Positions 7,166 to 13,765 of a stretch of DNA of 14,679 nt are shown here, piece after piece. The notes below the pieces were generated by a model. The model made no database searches. It was not told the origin of the DNA and worked only from the letters and a program-made list of their open reading frames with translations. Position 1 is the stretch's first letter; each line of letters opens with the position of its first letter. The translations under genes were made by a program, and so were the position numbers. The stretch comes from Rikenella sp. (lineage in GTDB: Bacteria; Bacteroidota; Bacteroidia; Bacteroidales; Rikenellaceae): the NCBI GenBank assembly GCA_029054535.1, contig JAIDFC010000039.1:1-14679 (forward strand). Reading direction: 5' to 3'.

Positions 7166-8152
7166 ATGCAATTGATATCGCAAGATGAAGTATTGAGTTT
7201 GGCGTTTTCGGGCGACGACGCGATCGACACGAGTCATGTACGTGCCGCTCGGATCGAGGCAGCGCAGTTGCGTTATATTCGTCCGGCCTTTGGGAACGCG
7301 ATGTATCGGGAGATGATATTGGAGCAGTATCGCGATTTTGTGAGCGGTTATATCAAGCCGGCGTTAGCCCATTTTGTCCGTTATGAGTTGATCGGAGAGT
7401 TGGCCGTTCGAGCATCGGATCGCGGCGTCGTTCGCCCGTCGTTCGCGGAGAGCGAGCAGAGCGAGACGTCGATTCGGAACGACCGCGAGGATCGGAAGGA
7501 CACGTCTCGTTCGGAGTCGAGTCGTCAGTCGAGCGGGACGAAGAGCAGTACGGAGACGACCTCCCGTCAGACGAGCGACCAGTCGACCAGCAAGCGGACC
7601 GAAGACGAGCAGCGTACCGAGCAGGTGGACGACCAGCAGACCCTCACGCAGACCTCGACCGACAAGCAGACCGTCCAGAGTACCTCGACGACTCAGGGCG
7701 ACACCTCCGGTTCGCTGACCGAAAAGAAGGAGACCGACCAGACGAACGGTACGAAAGAGACCCTGACCCAGACGCTCCGCTCGGAGGAGGAGTCTACGCA
7801 GAGTCTTCGGACGGATACCGCGAGCGGTACGCAGAAGGTGGACGGTGAGGTGATCGGTTCGGTCGAGACCGAGGAGCAGCAGGCCGACCTCGCGACGAAA
7901 AATGCGACGGTATCGACGACTCTCGCGCGCGAGGATACCGACACGAGCCGTTCGACGCGTCTCTCTTTGGGGGCGGCCACGGCCGAAGAATGGCAACTAC
8001 TTTCGCGCCAGGCGTTGCGCGATGCCCGCACGTTCCTGCGCTATGCGGTGGAGTATGTCGAGGCCAACAGGAATCGATTCCCGAACTACGATCCGGCTTC
8101 GGGGCTCGCCGCCTCTGGAGATCGACGCTGCATCGGTGGAATCATCCTCTAA
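7166..8152 (+). CDS. DUF6712-like head-tail adaptor with a large disordered insertion
   Basis: A 328-residue protein whose two ends resemble the small (roughly 130-150 aa) head-completion/adaptor proteins of Bacteroidota phages. The N-terminal part is MQLISQDEVLSLAF, then YIRPAFGNAMY (38-47) and YIKPALAHFVRYELIGELAVR (62-82). The C-terminal part is EWQLLSRQALRDARTFLRYAVEYVEANRNRFPNYD (275-309). Such proteins sit below the portal and join the head to the tail. Between them, residues about 95-270 are almost wholly Ser, Thr, Gln, Glu, Asp, Lys and Arg, with hardly any aromatic or large hydrophobic residue. This is a low-complexity, surely disordered insert that makes the protein about twice its usual size. 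The frame is intact and codon use in the insert matches the flanks. The start at 7166 follows an A/T-rich leader. The family name rests on memory of related sequences. Confidence 0.7.
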   Translation: MQLISQDEVLSLAFSGDDAIDTSHVRAARIEAAQLRYIRPAFGNAMYREMILEQYRDFVSGYIKPALAHFVRYELIGELAVRASDRGVVRPSFAESEQSETSIRNDREDRKDTSRSESSRQSSGTKSSTETTSRQTSDQSTSKRTEDEQRTEQVDDQQTLTQTSTDKQTVQSTSTTQGDTSGSLTEKKETDQTNGTKETLTQTLRSEEESTQSLRTDTASGTQKVDGEVIGSVETEEQQADLATKNATVSTTLAREDTDTSRSTRLSLGAATAEEWQLLSRQALRDARTFLRYAVEYVEANRNRFPNYDPASGLAASGDRRCIGGIIL

Positions 8153-8214
8153 TTATGTTGTTTCTTAAATAATACGGTTGATTACCTGCCCTGTTCTTTG
8201 TGCTGGAGGGTACT

Positions 8215-8238
8215 GTTCTCTTTGTGAACAAAGAGAAC
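8215..8238 (-). repeat. Repeat module M1, reverse copy (GTTCTCTTT hairpin)
   Basis: A perfect inverted repeat: GTTCTCTTTGT, 2-nt loop GA, ACAAAGAGAAC. Read on the minus strand it is followed by AGTACCCTCCAG, matching GGTACCCTCCTG after the plus-strand copy at 12582-12611. Compared with that copy, the innermost G-C pair region is changed on both arms. No T run follows on either strand, so it is not an ordinary terminator. Confidence 0.75.
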
Positions 8239-8252
8239 CAGAAAAACTTCCG

Positions 8253-8270
8253 GCGATACTAACGTATCGC
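8253..8270 (-). repeat. Repeat module M3, reverse copy
   Basis: GCGATAC, TAAC, GTATCGC; read on the minus strand this is GCGATACGTTAGTATCGC, one base longer in the loop than copies 5697-5713 and 10861-10877. Confidence 0.7.
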
Positions 8271-8272
8271 AT

Positions 8273-8289
8273 GGGCTGCCGTAGTCAAG
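8273..8289 (-). repeat. Repeat module M4, reverse copy
   Basis: The minus strand reads CTTGACTACGGCAGCCC, identical over 17 nt to the start of the copy at 5748-5776. Here it precedes M3 in its own orientation, whereas at 5697-5776 M3 comes first, so the modules are shuffled. Confidence 0.7.
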
Positions 8290-8310
8290 AGCCTTGTTCT
8301 CTTTTTGTTT

Positions 8311-8383
8311 TGGGTAGGGACTTTCCGGCGCGGCGCGCTGAGGTTATAATTACATTACGCGCCCGCCGAGAAAGCCCTACCCA
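8311..8383. repeat. Long GC-rich hairpin, M2-like
   Basis: TGGGTAGGG (8311-8319) pairs with CCCTACCCA (8375-8383). The stem then continues through CTTTC/GAAAG and CGGCG(C)GGCGCG/CGCGCCCGCCG with one unpaired base, leaving an A/T-rich loop of about 20 nt. The minus strand contains GCGCGCCGCGCC followed by GGAAAGTCCC, resembling the 5' arm of the elements at 10759 and 10946. Confidence 0.6.
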
Positions 8384-8450
8384 TCCAATGGGCCAGAGCA
8401 TTAGATTGCGGATGCCTAAGGCGTAGCGTAGCTAGTTAAAAGTTTTTGGT

Positions 8451-8472
8451 GCCGCTTTTTACAAAAAGCGGC
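8451..8472. repeat. Perfect hairpin GCCGCTTTTT/AAAAAGCGGC
   Basis: Ten-bp arms with a 2-nt loop, 67 bp before the small terminase start. The T run lies inside the stem rather than after it, so terminator function is doubtful. Confidence 0.6.
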
Positions 8473-8539
8473 AGTTCCAGTCGGTAGCTAAACACGGGGT
8501 ATATAATTAGCCGAATATTAAAGAAAGAGGAGAAATTAG

Positions 8540-9067
8540 ATGAAAGAGCATTGGTTATCGGAGGAGTTGAGTCGGATCGAGTCGATGGAGTCGCGGTACG
8601 AGTGGGTTGCGGATTTGGTGAAGCCCGGCGATTTGGCGGAGGATCCGGGTTCTTCGGCTCGGGATTACATGGCCGCCTTGCGAGGTTTGGAGCGGTGTAT
8701 GGAGTTGCGTTTGAAGTTGATTCGCGAGTACGGTCGTTTGCCGTCCGAGGAGGAGGACGAACCGTTGGCGACGGTCGATTTGAGCCGTTTGTCGGACGAC
8801 GCTCTGGAGGAGGTCGAGGCGGCTTTGATTCCGGTGGAAGAGGTGCCGACCGTCGATCCGACACCGTCCGTCGAGCGTGTAGCGAGTACGGAGTCGATAT
8901 CGGAAGTTCGGGATTCGCCGCCCGCCTCGTGTTCTGCCGTGCCGAGCGAAAAAAGAAAGGATGAATCATGCGAAAAAAGAACGAAACCCCGCTCCGAGGA
9001 AGCGGCGGCGTGCGTCCGTCGGGGCCAAGGCAAAGGGCGACGTCCCGCGATCCCGTCGTCGGGTTGA
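8540..9067 (+). CDS. Probable terminase small subunit
   Basis: A 175-residue protein directly before and overlapping the large terminase gene. Small terminases bind the packaging site on phage DNA and load the large subunit. The N-terminal 100 residues are helical and acidic (WLSEELSRIESMESRYEWVADLV, then ARDYMAALRGLERCMELRLKLIREYGRLPSEEEDEP at 40-75 and LSRLSDDALEEVEAAL at 81-96). This resembles short proteins in the same place in Bacteroidota prophages. The rest is Pro/Ser/Glu-rich ending in a basic tail. The start is well set: AGGAG (8528-8532) lies 7 nt ahead, an unusually good Shine-Dalgarno for this phylum. The last 100 nt are read in a second frame as the start of the large terminase. 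Position is the main evidence; similarity is weak, so a different head protein is possible. Confidence 0.6.
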   Translation: MKEHWLSEELSRIESMESRYEWVADLVKPGDLAEDPGSSARDYMAALRGLERCMELRLKLIREYGRLPSEEEDEPLATVDLSRLSDDALEEVEAALIPVEEVPTVDPTPSVERVASTESISEVRDSPPASCSAVPSEKRKDESCEKRTKPRSEEAAACVRRGQGKGRRPAIPSSG

Positions 9068-10524
9068 ATCGTCCGCGGCACGAGCGGGCCCGGAGGCGGT
9101 TGACCGCCTTTGCGACGGTGGCGCGGCCCGAGATCGAGTGGACCCCGTTCCACCGGGCCTATTATCGTCTGTTGGAGGCTTTCGCCTCGGGTCGGGTTCG
9201 CCGGATGATGGTCAGCGTCCCGCCCCAGCACGGGAAGAGCCTCGGAGCGTCGGTTCTGTTGCCGGCCTACCTGCTGGGTTCGGATCCGGGGCTGAGGATC
9301 GCGGTGGCTTCGTATTCGTTCGCTCTGTCGGGTCGTTTCGCGCAGCAGACCCAACGGCTGATGTCCGAGTCGTCGTATCGGGCTGTTTTTCCGGCCACCC
9401 GCCTGAAGGGGGTCGGCCCGCGGACGGAGGGCGACCGGACGGCGCGTCGGACCGCTCAGGAGTTCGATTGCGTGGGGTATGCCGGCGGGTTGAAGGCTGT
9501 GGGACGGACCGGTTCGCTGACCGGCGACCGGGTGGACGTTCTGATCGCCGACGACCTCTATAAGGATGCTCTGGAGGCCAACTCGCCGTTGGTTCGGGAA
9601 CGGGTCTGGGATTGGTACAACGCGGTGGCCCGGACGCGGTTGCATGACCTCTCGCGCGAGCTGGTGGTCTGCACGCGGTGGCACGAGGACGACTTGATCG
9701 GTCGGTTGCGGCGGACCGAGCGGGTGGTGGATCTGACTGCCTGGCGTCAGCTCGACGAGCTGCTTCCGGACACGTGGGTCGCGGTGTCGTTTCCGGCCCT
9801 GAAGACGGGTCCGCCCACCGAACCCGACCCGCGGCGCGCGGACGAGCCGCTGTGGCCGGACCGACACTCGGCCGAGTGGCTGTTGCAGCGTCGTCGGGCC
9901 GATCCTGTGCTGTTCGAGGCGCTCTACCAGGGTCGTCCGACGGTCCGCGAGGGGTTGCTCTACGACGATTTCGCGACCTACGTATCGTTGCCGTCCGACG
10001 TGTTGCGTCGCTCGAACTACACCGACACGGCCGACACGGGTCGCGACCGGCTCTGTTCGATCTGCTACGCGGTGGGATCCGACGGTCTGTTCTACGTAAC
10101 GGACGTCGTCTACACCTCGGAACCGATGGAGGCGACCGAGGTTGCCGTGGCGGCGATGCTGGCGCGGAACGGGACGACCTCGGCCCGCATCGAGAGCAAC
10201 AACGGGGGTCGGGGTTTCGGCCGGGCGGTGGAGCGGAGGCTGCACGAAGAGGGCGTACGGAGTTGCGCGGTGCAGCTCTTCCACCAGAGCGGCAACAAGG
10301 AGTCGCGCATCCTGACCCATGCTTCGACGGTGGTCCGGCAGGTTCGGTTGCCGTCCGACTGGCGGATCCGTTGGCCGGAATTCGCGACGGACGTGATCGG
10401 TTTTCGCCGGTTTTTCCGGGCGAACGCCCACGACGATGCGCCGGATGCGTTGACGGGGATCGTCGAGACGGAGCTGGCACCGCGGAGCCATCGGTTTTTG
10501 GTCGGCGGCTTCACGCGGCGGTGA
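8968..10524 (+). CDS. terL: Phage terminase large subunit
   Basis: A 518-residue packaging motor. The ATPase domain has Walker A SVPPQHGKS (83-91), Walker B VDVLIADD (189-196) and coupling motif CTRWHEDD (235-242). The RNase H-like nuclease that cuts concatemeric DNA begins near YTDTADTG (351-358, D353 or D356). It continues through the catalytic glutamate in IESNNGGRGFG (408-418) and ends with HDDAPDALTG (488-497). All catalytic residues are present, so the enzyme looks functional. The first about 50 residues are Arg-rich and variable. The start at 8968 has AAAGGA just upstream; an ATG at 8961 is in another frame. The gene overlaps the small terminase by 100 nt, and a very long non-coding gap follows. 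Length is normal for Terminase_6-type enzymes. Confidence 0.95.
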   Translation: MRKKNETPLRGSGGVRPSGPRQRATSRDPVVGLNRPRHERARRRLTAFATVARPEIEWTPFHRAYYRLLEAFASGRVRRMMVSVPPQHGKSLGASVLLPAYLLGSDPGLRIAVASYSFALSGRFAQQTQRLMSESSYRAVFPATRLKGVGPRTEGDRTARRTAQEFDCVGYAGGLKAVGRTGSLTGDRVDVLIADDLYKDALEANSPLVRERVWDWYNAVARTRLHDLSRELVVCTRWHEDDLIGRLRRTERVVDLTAWRQLDELLPDTWVAVSFPALKTGPPTEPDPRRADEPLWPDRHSAEWLLQRRRADPVLFEALYQGRPTVREGLLYDDFATYVSLPSDVLRRSNYTDTADTGRDRLCSICYAVGSDGLFYVTDVVYTSEPMEATEVAVAAMLARNGTTSARIESNNGGRGFGRAVERRLHEEGVRSCAVQLFHQSGNKESRILTHASTVVRQVRLPSDWRIRWPEFATDVIGFRRFFRANAHDDAPDALTGIVETELAPRSHRFLVGGFTRR

Positions 10525-10616
10525 GCGGGGGTGATTTTGTTGTTGGTTGTGTCGAACCGGGGTCGTGGGGATTTTCGTCGGTCGGTTTTTGTTTGGTTTT
10601 TATCGAACGAAGCTCT

Positions 10617-10645
10617 CTTGACTCCGGCAGCCCGTTGCCCGCCGC
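10617..10645 (+). repeat. Repeat module M4, copy 3
   Basis: Starts CTTGACTCCGGCAGCCC and continues GTTGCCCGCCGC; two differences over 29 nt from 5748-5776. Confidence 0.75.
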
Positions 10646-10758
10646 GGGTCCCCGTTGGGGCTTTTACTGGGGTTCTCTCCGCCTTATTTAGCGGGGCCTG
10701 CCCGGCCGACGCGTTCGCGCCACGGCGCGCGCCTTTATTTGGGGTTTGCCAATATGTC

Positions 10759-10834
10759 CCGCGCGCCGCGCCTAAAGAGGGAAATCAAACCGATAAACGG
10801 GAGTTTATCGGAAATGATTTCCCCAGGCGCGCGG
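10759..10834 (+). repeat. Three-tier hairpin element M2, copy 1
   Basis: Three nested perfect 9-bp stems: CCGCGCGCC/GGCGCGCGG (10759-10767 with 10826-10834), GGGAAATCA/TGATTTCCC (10779-10787 with 10815-10823) and CCGATAAAC/GTTTATCGG (10790-10798 with 10803-10811). A tail TGTTTTTAGAACGGTA follows (10843-10858) and leads directly to M3. Confidence 0.85.
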
Positions 10835-10860
10835 CCGGAGGTTGTTTTTAGAACGGTAAA

Positions 10861-10884
10861 GCGATACGTAGTATCGCCCGCTCG
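10861..10884 (+). repeat. Repeat module M3, copy 3
   Basis: GCGATACGTAGTATCGC then CCGCTCG; a 7-bp perfect stem, one base different from 5697-5720. Confidence 0.8.
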
Positions 10885-10927
10885 CCGCGAGCACGCGGCC
10901 CCGCGCGGGAGCGCAGTCCGACACGGT

Positions 10928-10941
10928 TTCTCTATAGAGAA
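10928..10941 (+). repeat. Repeat module M1-like palindrome TTCTCTATAGAGAA
   Basis: A perfect 14-nt palindrome immediately before the second three-tier hairpin. A matching TTCTC/GAGAA hairpin stands in the same place before the element at 13783. Confidence 0.65.
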
Positions 10942-10945
10942 GACC

Positions 10946-11022
10946 CCGCGCGCCGCGCCTTAAGAGGGAAATCAAACCGATAAACGAAGAGTTTATTGGA
11001 AATGATTTCCCCAGGCGCGCGG
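10946..11022 (+). repeat. Three-tier hairpin element M2, copy 2
   Basis: Nearly identical to 10759-10834. Same outer and middle stems; the top stem is CCGATAAAC/GTTTATTGG, with one C-to-T change tolerated as a G-U pair, and the loop is changed from GGGA to GAAGA. Confidence 0.85.
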
Positions 11023-11049
11023 TCAAACACTGTTTTGAGAGAAAAGCCC

Positions 11050-11124
11050 GTCGCCCGCCCGCCTGAAGAGGAATTTCAAAAGTTTCGCTTGTGGCGAAAT
11101 CTTTATGAAATTCCCGCGGGCGAC
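11050..11124 (+). repeat. Three-tier hairpin element M2, diverged copy 3
   Basis: Same architecture and size with different bases: GTCGCCCGC/GCGGGCGAC (11050-11058 with 11116-11124), GGAATTTCA/TGAAATTCC (11070-11078 with 11106-11114), and AAAG-TTTCGC/GCGAAA-CTTT around a TTGTG loop with one bulged T. All three stems stay paired although the sequence has changed. Confidence 0.75.
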
Positions 11125-11191
11125 GCGCAGAGAATATTTGGGTCGGACGCCCGGGAGCGGCCGCAATCTTTGACGCGTAAGCGGCATAATT

Positions 11192-11467
11192 GCGGGCCTC
11201 CCGAGGGGAGGCGTTCGGCCCGCGCACCCATAGGGTGCGGTTGTTGAGTCCAGGTAAAAGGGTCGTTGCCAGCAAGGGAAGCAACGAACTATGCCGAGTT
11301 GAGGAATCGGCCGATGGGCGGCATGGTCGTAAGACCGAAGATCGCGGTTCATGGTGATTCCGAACGAATCGCCCGGCGCGCGAGCAAAGCAAGAGTGCAA
11401 AAGGTTTGGAAATCCCGCCCAGCGGGCGGGCGAGCCACTGCCACCCCGCGCGAATCTTTGATTCGCG
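11192..11467 (+). ncRNA. Candidate structured RNA of unknown family
   Basis: A run of strong local stems upstream of the protease gene: GCGGGCC/GGCCCGC (11192-11198 with 11217-11223); CGCACCC/GGGTGCG (11223-11239); CGTTGC/GCAACG (11264-11286); ATGCCG/CGGCAT (11291-11324); GGTC-GTAA-GACC, a GNRA-type tetraloop (11325-11336); GGTGATTC/GAATCGCC with a 5-nt loop (11353-11373); CCCGCCC/GGGCGGG (11414-11430); CGCGAATC/GATTCGCG (11449-11467). Conserved-looking unpaired words such as TTGTTGAGTCCAGGTAAAAG lie between. This reads like a folded RNA of a HEARO/omega-RNA or group II intron kind, but I could not match it firmly to any family and no IscB, reverse transcriptase or other partner gene is present. 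Confidence 0.4.
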
Positions 11468-11565
11468 GTTTATTCGGCTGTAGTCAGTGGGCCTGCGACG
11501 TGTTCGCCTTGTGCGAGTGGTGCTTTAGGGGTGAGTGCGACCTCGGTTATCCTCGAGAAAAAGAA

Positions 11566-12525
11566 ATGTTAAACGCAAAATTGAAAAACAACATGAGCAA
11601 TCCATTTACACCGGGCACGATCCGTTTGCGCGGCGCCGGGAGTCGTCTGACGGTCGAGATCGAGGGCCAGATCGGCCTTCCGGAATGGTGGTCGCCCGAC
11701 GATGCGGAGAGCAGGGCCGCCACGTACGAGAATTTCCGTCGCCAGCTCGACCGCCTGGGCCGCAGCACGGCCCGTCGGGTCGATGTCCGGATCTGTTCCA
11801 CGGGCGGTAACATCCACGATGCGTTGTTGATTTATGAAACCCTGTGCGGTCTGGCGGCCTCCGGGGCCGAGATCACGACCCACTGTTTCGGTTACACGGC
11901 CTCTGCCGCGACGATCGTCGCACAGGCCGCCACGCCTGGCCGCCGTCTGGTTTCGTCCAACGCGCTCTACCTGATCCACAACGCCACGACTGCGCTGGAG
12001 GGGAACCGTCTCGACGCCGAGCATACGGTTCGCCTGTTGGAGGAGACGGATGCGCGCCTGGCCGAGATCTACGCCCAGCGTTCGGGTCGTCCGGCTGCCG
12101 GTTTCCGCGATCTGATGGCTCGCAACGGGGGTCGTGGCGAGTGGCTTTCGGCTTCGTCGGCCGTCGAGGCTGGGCTGGCCGACCGGATCCACCGCTCTTC
12201 GCCGCTGGCCGAGGTCCGAAACCGGGTCGTGGGAGCGCTCCGCGGCTGGTTCCGCGGCACGCCGGGCCGCTCCTCTTGGACCGAACGGGAGTGGCAACCG
12301 ACCGTCTCGCCCTCCCTCTCGACAGAGGACGAGTCTCGGTCTTCGGCTTCGCCGGCGGTTCCGTCGCTCCCTCTGCGTCAACGGGTCTGCGCCTCGACCA
12401 CGCGTCCCCGCGAGGATCCCTCGGTTCTCTCGACGGAGCTTCTGGGGCTGAACTACGCCAACGACTTCTCTCGCAATTCGCAGGCCTACGACTCGGACGC
12501 CCGCCGTTTGCGAACAAGTTGTTAA
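11566..12525 (+). CDS. ClpP-type prohead (head maturation) protease
   Basis: A 319-residue protein with an S14/ClpP-fold protease domain in residues 15-210 and a disordered Ser/Arg-rich C-terminal tail. Phage ClpP-like proteases cleave scaffold and capsid precursors during head maturation. The fold is marked by VDVRICSTGGNIHDALLIYETL (72-93), the nucleophile in CFGYTASAATIVAQAA (S113), the catalytic His in YLIHNATT (H138) and the family end WLSASSAVEAGLADRI (193-208). The third catalytic residue is not obvious. Position just before the capsid gene supports the role. ATG 11566 or ATG 11593 could be the start; the second begins MSNPFTPG and has a more typical A/T-rich leader. The frame is open to 11266 but that part runs through the structured RNA region and is not protein-like. 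The tail (about 240-319) may include a scaffold-like part. Confidence 0.88.
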   Translation: MLNAKLKNNMSNPFTPGTIRLRGAGSRLTVEIEGQIGLPEWWSPDDAESRAATYENFRRQLDRLGRSTARRVDVRICSTGGNIHDALLIYETLCGLAASGAEITTHCFGYTASAATIVAQAATPGRRLVSSNALYLIHNATTALEGNRLDAEHTVRLLEETDARLAEIYAQRSGRPAAGFRDLMARNGGRGEWLSASSAVEAGLADRIHRSSPLAEVRNRVVGALRGWFRGTPGRSSWTEREWQPTVSPSLSTEDESRSSASPAVPSLPLRQRVCASTTRPREDPSVLSTELLGLNYANDFSRNSQAYDSDARRLRTSC

Positions 12526-12684
12526 CATTTTTTTAACCGTACTGTTTTTTGTTATAACTCAATCATTGGCTACTGTACGGAACCGTTCTCTTTCTTCAGA
12601 AAGAGAACGGTACCCTCCTGTCGCTAAAGACTGGGGCATAACCAAAACAGTGCAATTATTAACAAATTATTAACAATTAATTTT
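12526..12684. other. Intergenic region between protease and capsid genes
   Basis: 159 bp holding the M1 hairpin (12582-12611) and an A/T-rich capsid-gene leader with TTAACAA-type words (12655-12684). No clear promoter box or terminator. Confidence 0.5.
12582..12611 (+). repeat. Repeat module M1, forward copy
   Basis: A perfect 14-bp stem, ACCGTTCTCTTTCT, loop TC, AGAAAGAGAACGGT, followed by ACCCTCCTG. It corresponds to the reverse copy at 8215-8238 including the flanking GTACCCTCC. Compared with that copy, a G-C pair near the loop is flipped to C-G. Confidence 0.75.
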
Positions 12685-13668
12685 ATGGGAAAGATTATTT
12701 CGAATGCGAAGAATTACACCGGTCAGGATTTGGAGAGCGTGTTTTTCCGTCCGTTGTTGAGCGGTCCGAGCGCGCTGGATCTCGGGATTCGGATGTTGTA
12801 CAACATGCCGGTCCCGACGACGTTGAACTTTTGGAAGCGCGGGGTCGATTTGTTGCAGAAGTACAGCGCCGGATGGAACGGTTCGTCGGCTTCCGACAAG
12901 TATCAGAAAGTGATCGAGTTGTCGAAAGTGAAGGCCGAGATGGGTTATGGCGCGGAGGATTACTTTTCGATGGTTTACGAGCGAATCGTGGGCCGTCCGG
13001 AGGTGAACCTGGGGGACCTGAGCGGGACCGAGTTGGAAGAGGCCGAGACGGCTTTGTTCCGCGAAGCGATCGCGGAGTCGATCCGTGCGACGATGTGGGT
13101 GGGCGATACGTCTCGTTCGAGCGGGTTCAACACCTTCGACGGTTTTTTCAAGCGGTTGATTTCCGACACGGGGAGCGGATCGGAGGATGTGCATAAGGTC
13201 GAGATGCCGTCGATGTCGACGGCCGGGAATGCCGAGAAGCTTTTCAAGTCTTTGTATGCGGCCGCTCCGGCCGAGCTTCGGTCGATGAAGGCCGACGGGC
13301 ACCTGGTGCTTTTGGTAACGCGGGACGTGGCCGAGAACTACGAGGAGAGCCTCCTGAGCGGCTCGTTGGACAGCGTTCGTGCGGCGAAGATCAACGGCAT
13401 CGACCGGCTGTCGTTCCGCGGGATTCCGGTTGTCGACATCCAGGCGGACGCCTACTTGACGGCCGTCGGCGACCAGCCGACCTCGTGGGCGATCCTGACC
13501 GACAGCCGGAACCTGGCCGTAGCGGTGAACACGTCGGACTTCCCGGGTTCCGAGGTTTCGATGTGGTACAACCCGGACCAGATGGAGAACCGCCAGCGGG
13601 CGACCTTCATGGCGGGTTGCGACTACTTGTTGCCGGAGTTGATCGTGGCTTCGTACACGGCGGTTTAG
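12685..13668 (+). CDS. Phage major capsid protein (HK97-fold)
   Basis: A 327-residue capsid protein of the type seen in Bacteroidota phages; it self-assembles into the icosahedral shell around the portal. Typical blocks are LGIRMLYNMPVPT (33-45), the helical AEDYFSMVYERIVG (90-103), ETALFREAIAESIRATMWVGDT (121-142) and SSGFNTFDGFFKRL (145-158), then AKINGIDRLSFRGIPVVDI (234-252, A-domain) and the C-terminal WYNPDQMENRQRATFMAGCDYLLPELIVASY (294-324). No N-terminal delta domain is obvious, so scaffolding may come from another protein, possibly the protease tail. The start at 12685 follows an A/T-rich leader. It is the last gene of the module: an intrinsic terminator follows 54 bp after the stop and no tail genes come next. 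Confidence 0.87.
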   Translation: MGKIISNAKNYTGQDLESVFFRPLLSGPSALDLGIRMLYNMPVPTTLNFWKRGVDLLQKYSAGWNGSSASDKYQKVIELSKVKAEMGYGAEDYFSMVYERIVGRPEVNLGDLSGTELEEAETALFREAIAESIRATMWVGDTSRSSGFNTFDGFFKRLISDTGSGSEDVHKVEMPSMSTAGNAEKLFKSLYAAAPAELRSMKADGHLVLLVTRDVAENYEESLLSGSLDSVRAAKINGIDRLSFRGIPVVDIQADAYLTAVGDQPTSWAILTDSRNLAVAVNTSDFPGSEVSMWYNPDQMENRQRATFMAGCDYLLPELIVASYTAV

Positions 13669-13684
13669 GGGCGTGTTCCGTGTT

Positions 13685-13701
13685 CTCCTCCAGGGGAGGA
13701 G
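13685..13701. repeat. Small hairpin CTCCTCC/GGAGGAG
   Basis: A 7-bp stem with a 3-nt loop 17 bp after the capsid gene stop. It has no T run and probably stabilises the mRNA end or adds to the terminator region. Confidence 0.5.
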
Positions 13702-13721
13702 GTTCTCATCGGAGCATCTTG

Positions 13722-13760
13722 GGACGGGAGGCCGGAGACGGTTCTCCCGTCCTGTTTTTT
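13722..13760 (+). terminator. Intrinsic terminator after the capsid gene
   Basis: GGACGGGAG (13722-13730) pairs perfectly with CTCCCGTCC (13744-13752), followed by TG and six T. It is the only convincing plus-strand terminator in the head module, consistent with one long transcript ending here. Confidence 0.85.
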
Positions 13761-13765
13761 GCGGG

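Larger units (their letters stand above)
8153..8539. other. 387-bp non-coding gap between adaptor and small terminase genes
   Basis: No gene supported; a short open frame (8178-8426) lacks protein-like composition and is interrupted by hairpins. The gap holds M1 (8215-8238), M3 (8253-8270) and M4 (8273-8289), all in reverse orientation relative to the other gaps, plus a long M2-like hairpin (8311-8383) and a perfect AT-cored hairpin (8451-8472). Confidence 0.7.
10525..11565. other. 1041-bp non-coding, hairpin-dense gap between terL and protease genes
   Basis: No gene supported. Open frames across it are Arg/Pro/Gly-rich and interrupted by hairpins. In order: T/G-rich stretch (10535-10605), M4 (10617-10645), three-tier hairpin (10759-10834), M3 (10861-10884), M1 palindrome (10928-10941), second three-tier hairpin (10946-11022), diverged three-tier hairpin (11050-11124), and a segment with about eight further stems (11192-11467). 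Such a gap inside a phage head operon is highly unusual. Confidence 0.8.

Noticed and set aside
8665..10491. 608-codon minus-strand open frame opposite the terminase genes
   Set aside because: Composition is Arg/Pro/His-rich with no domain; it is the antisense shadow of a GC-rich coding gene with clear TerL motifs.
10531..10963. Two overlapping short open frames in the terL-protease gap
   Set aside because: They read across exact inverted repeats, so their composition is set by the hairpins; no start signals or homology seen.
10740..11130. CRISPR array
   Set aside because: Only two close copies of a long hairpin with unequal, structured spacing; no regular short repeats or unique spacers and no cas genes.
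11266..11565. 100-codon upstream extension of the protease gene
   Set aside because: The extension runs through a dense series of hairpins, has no protease-family sequence, and an A/T-rich leader with two ATG codons lies just before the domain.
8215..12611. M1 hairpins as ordinary transcription terminators
   Set aside because: Neither copy is followed by a T run on either strand, unlike the true terminators at 3777-3809 and 13722-13760.
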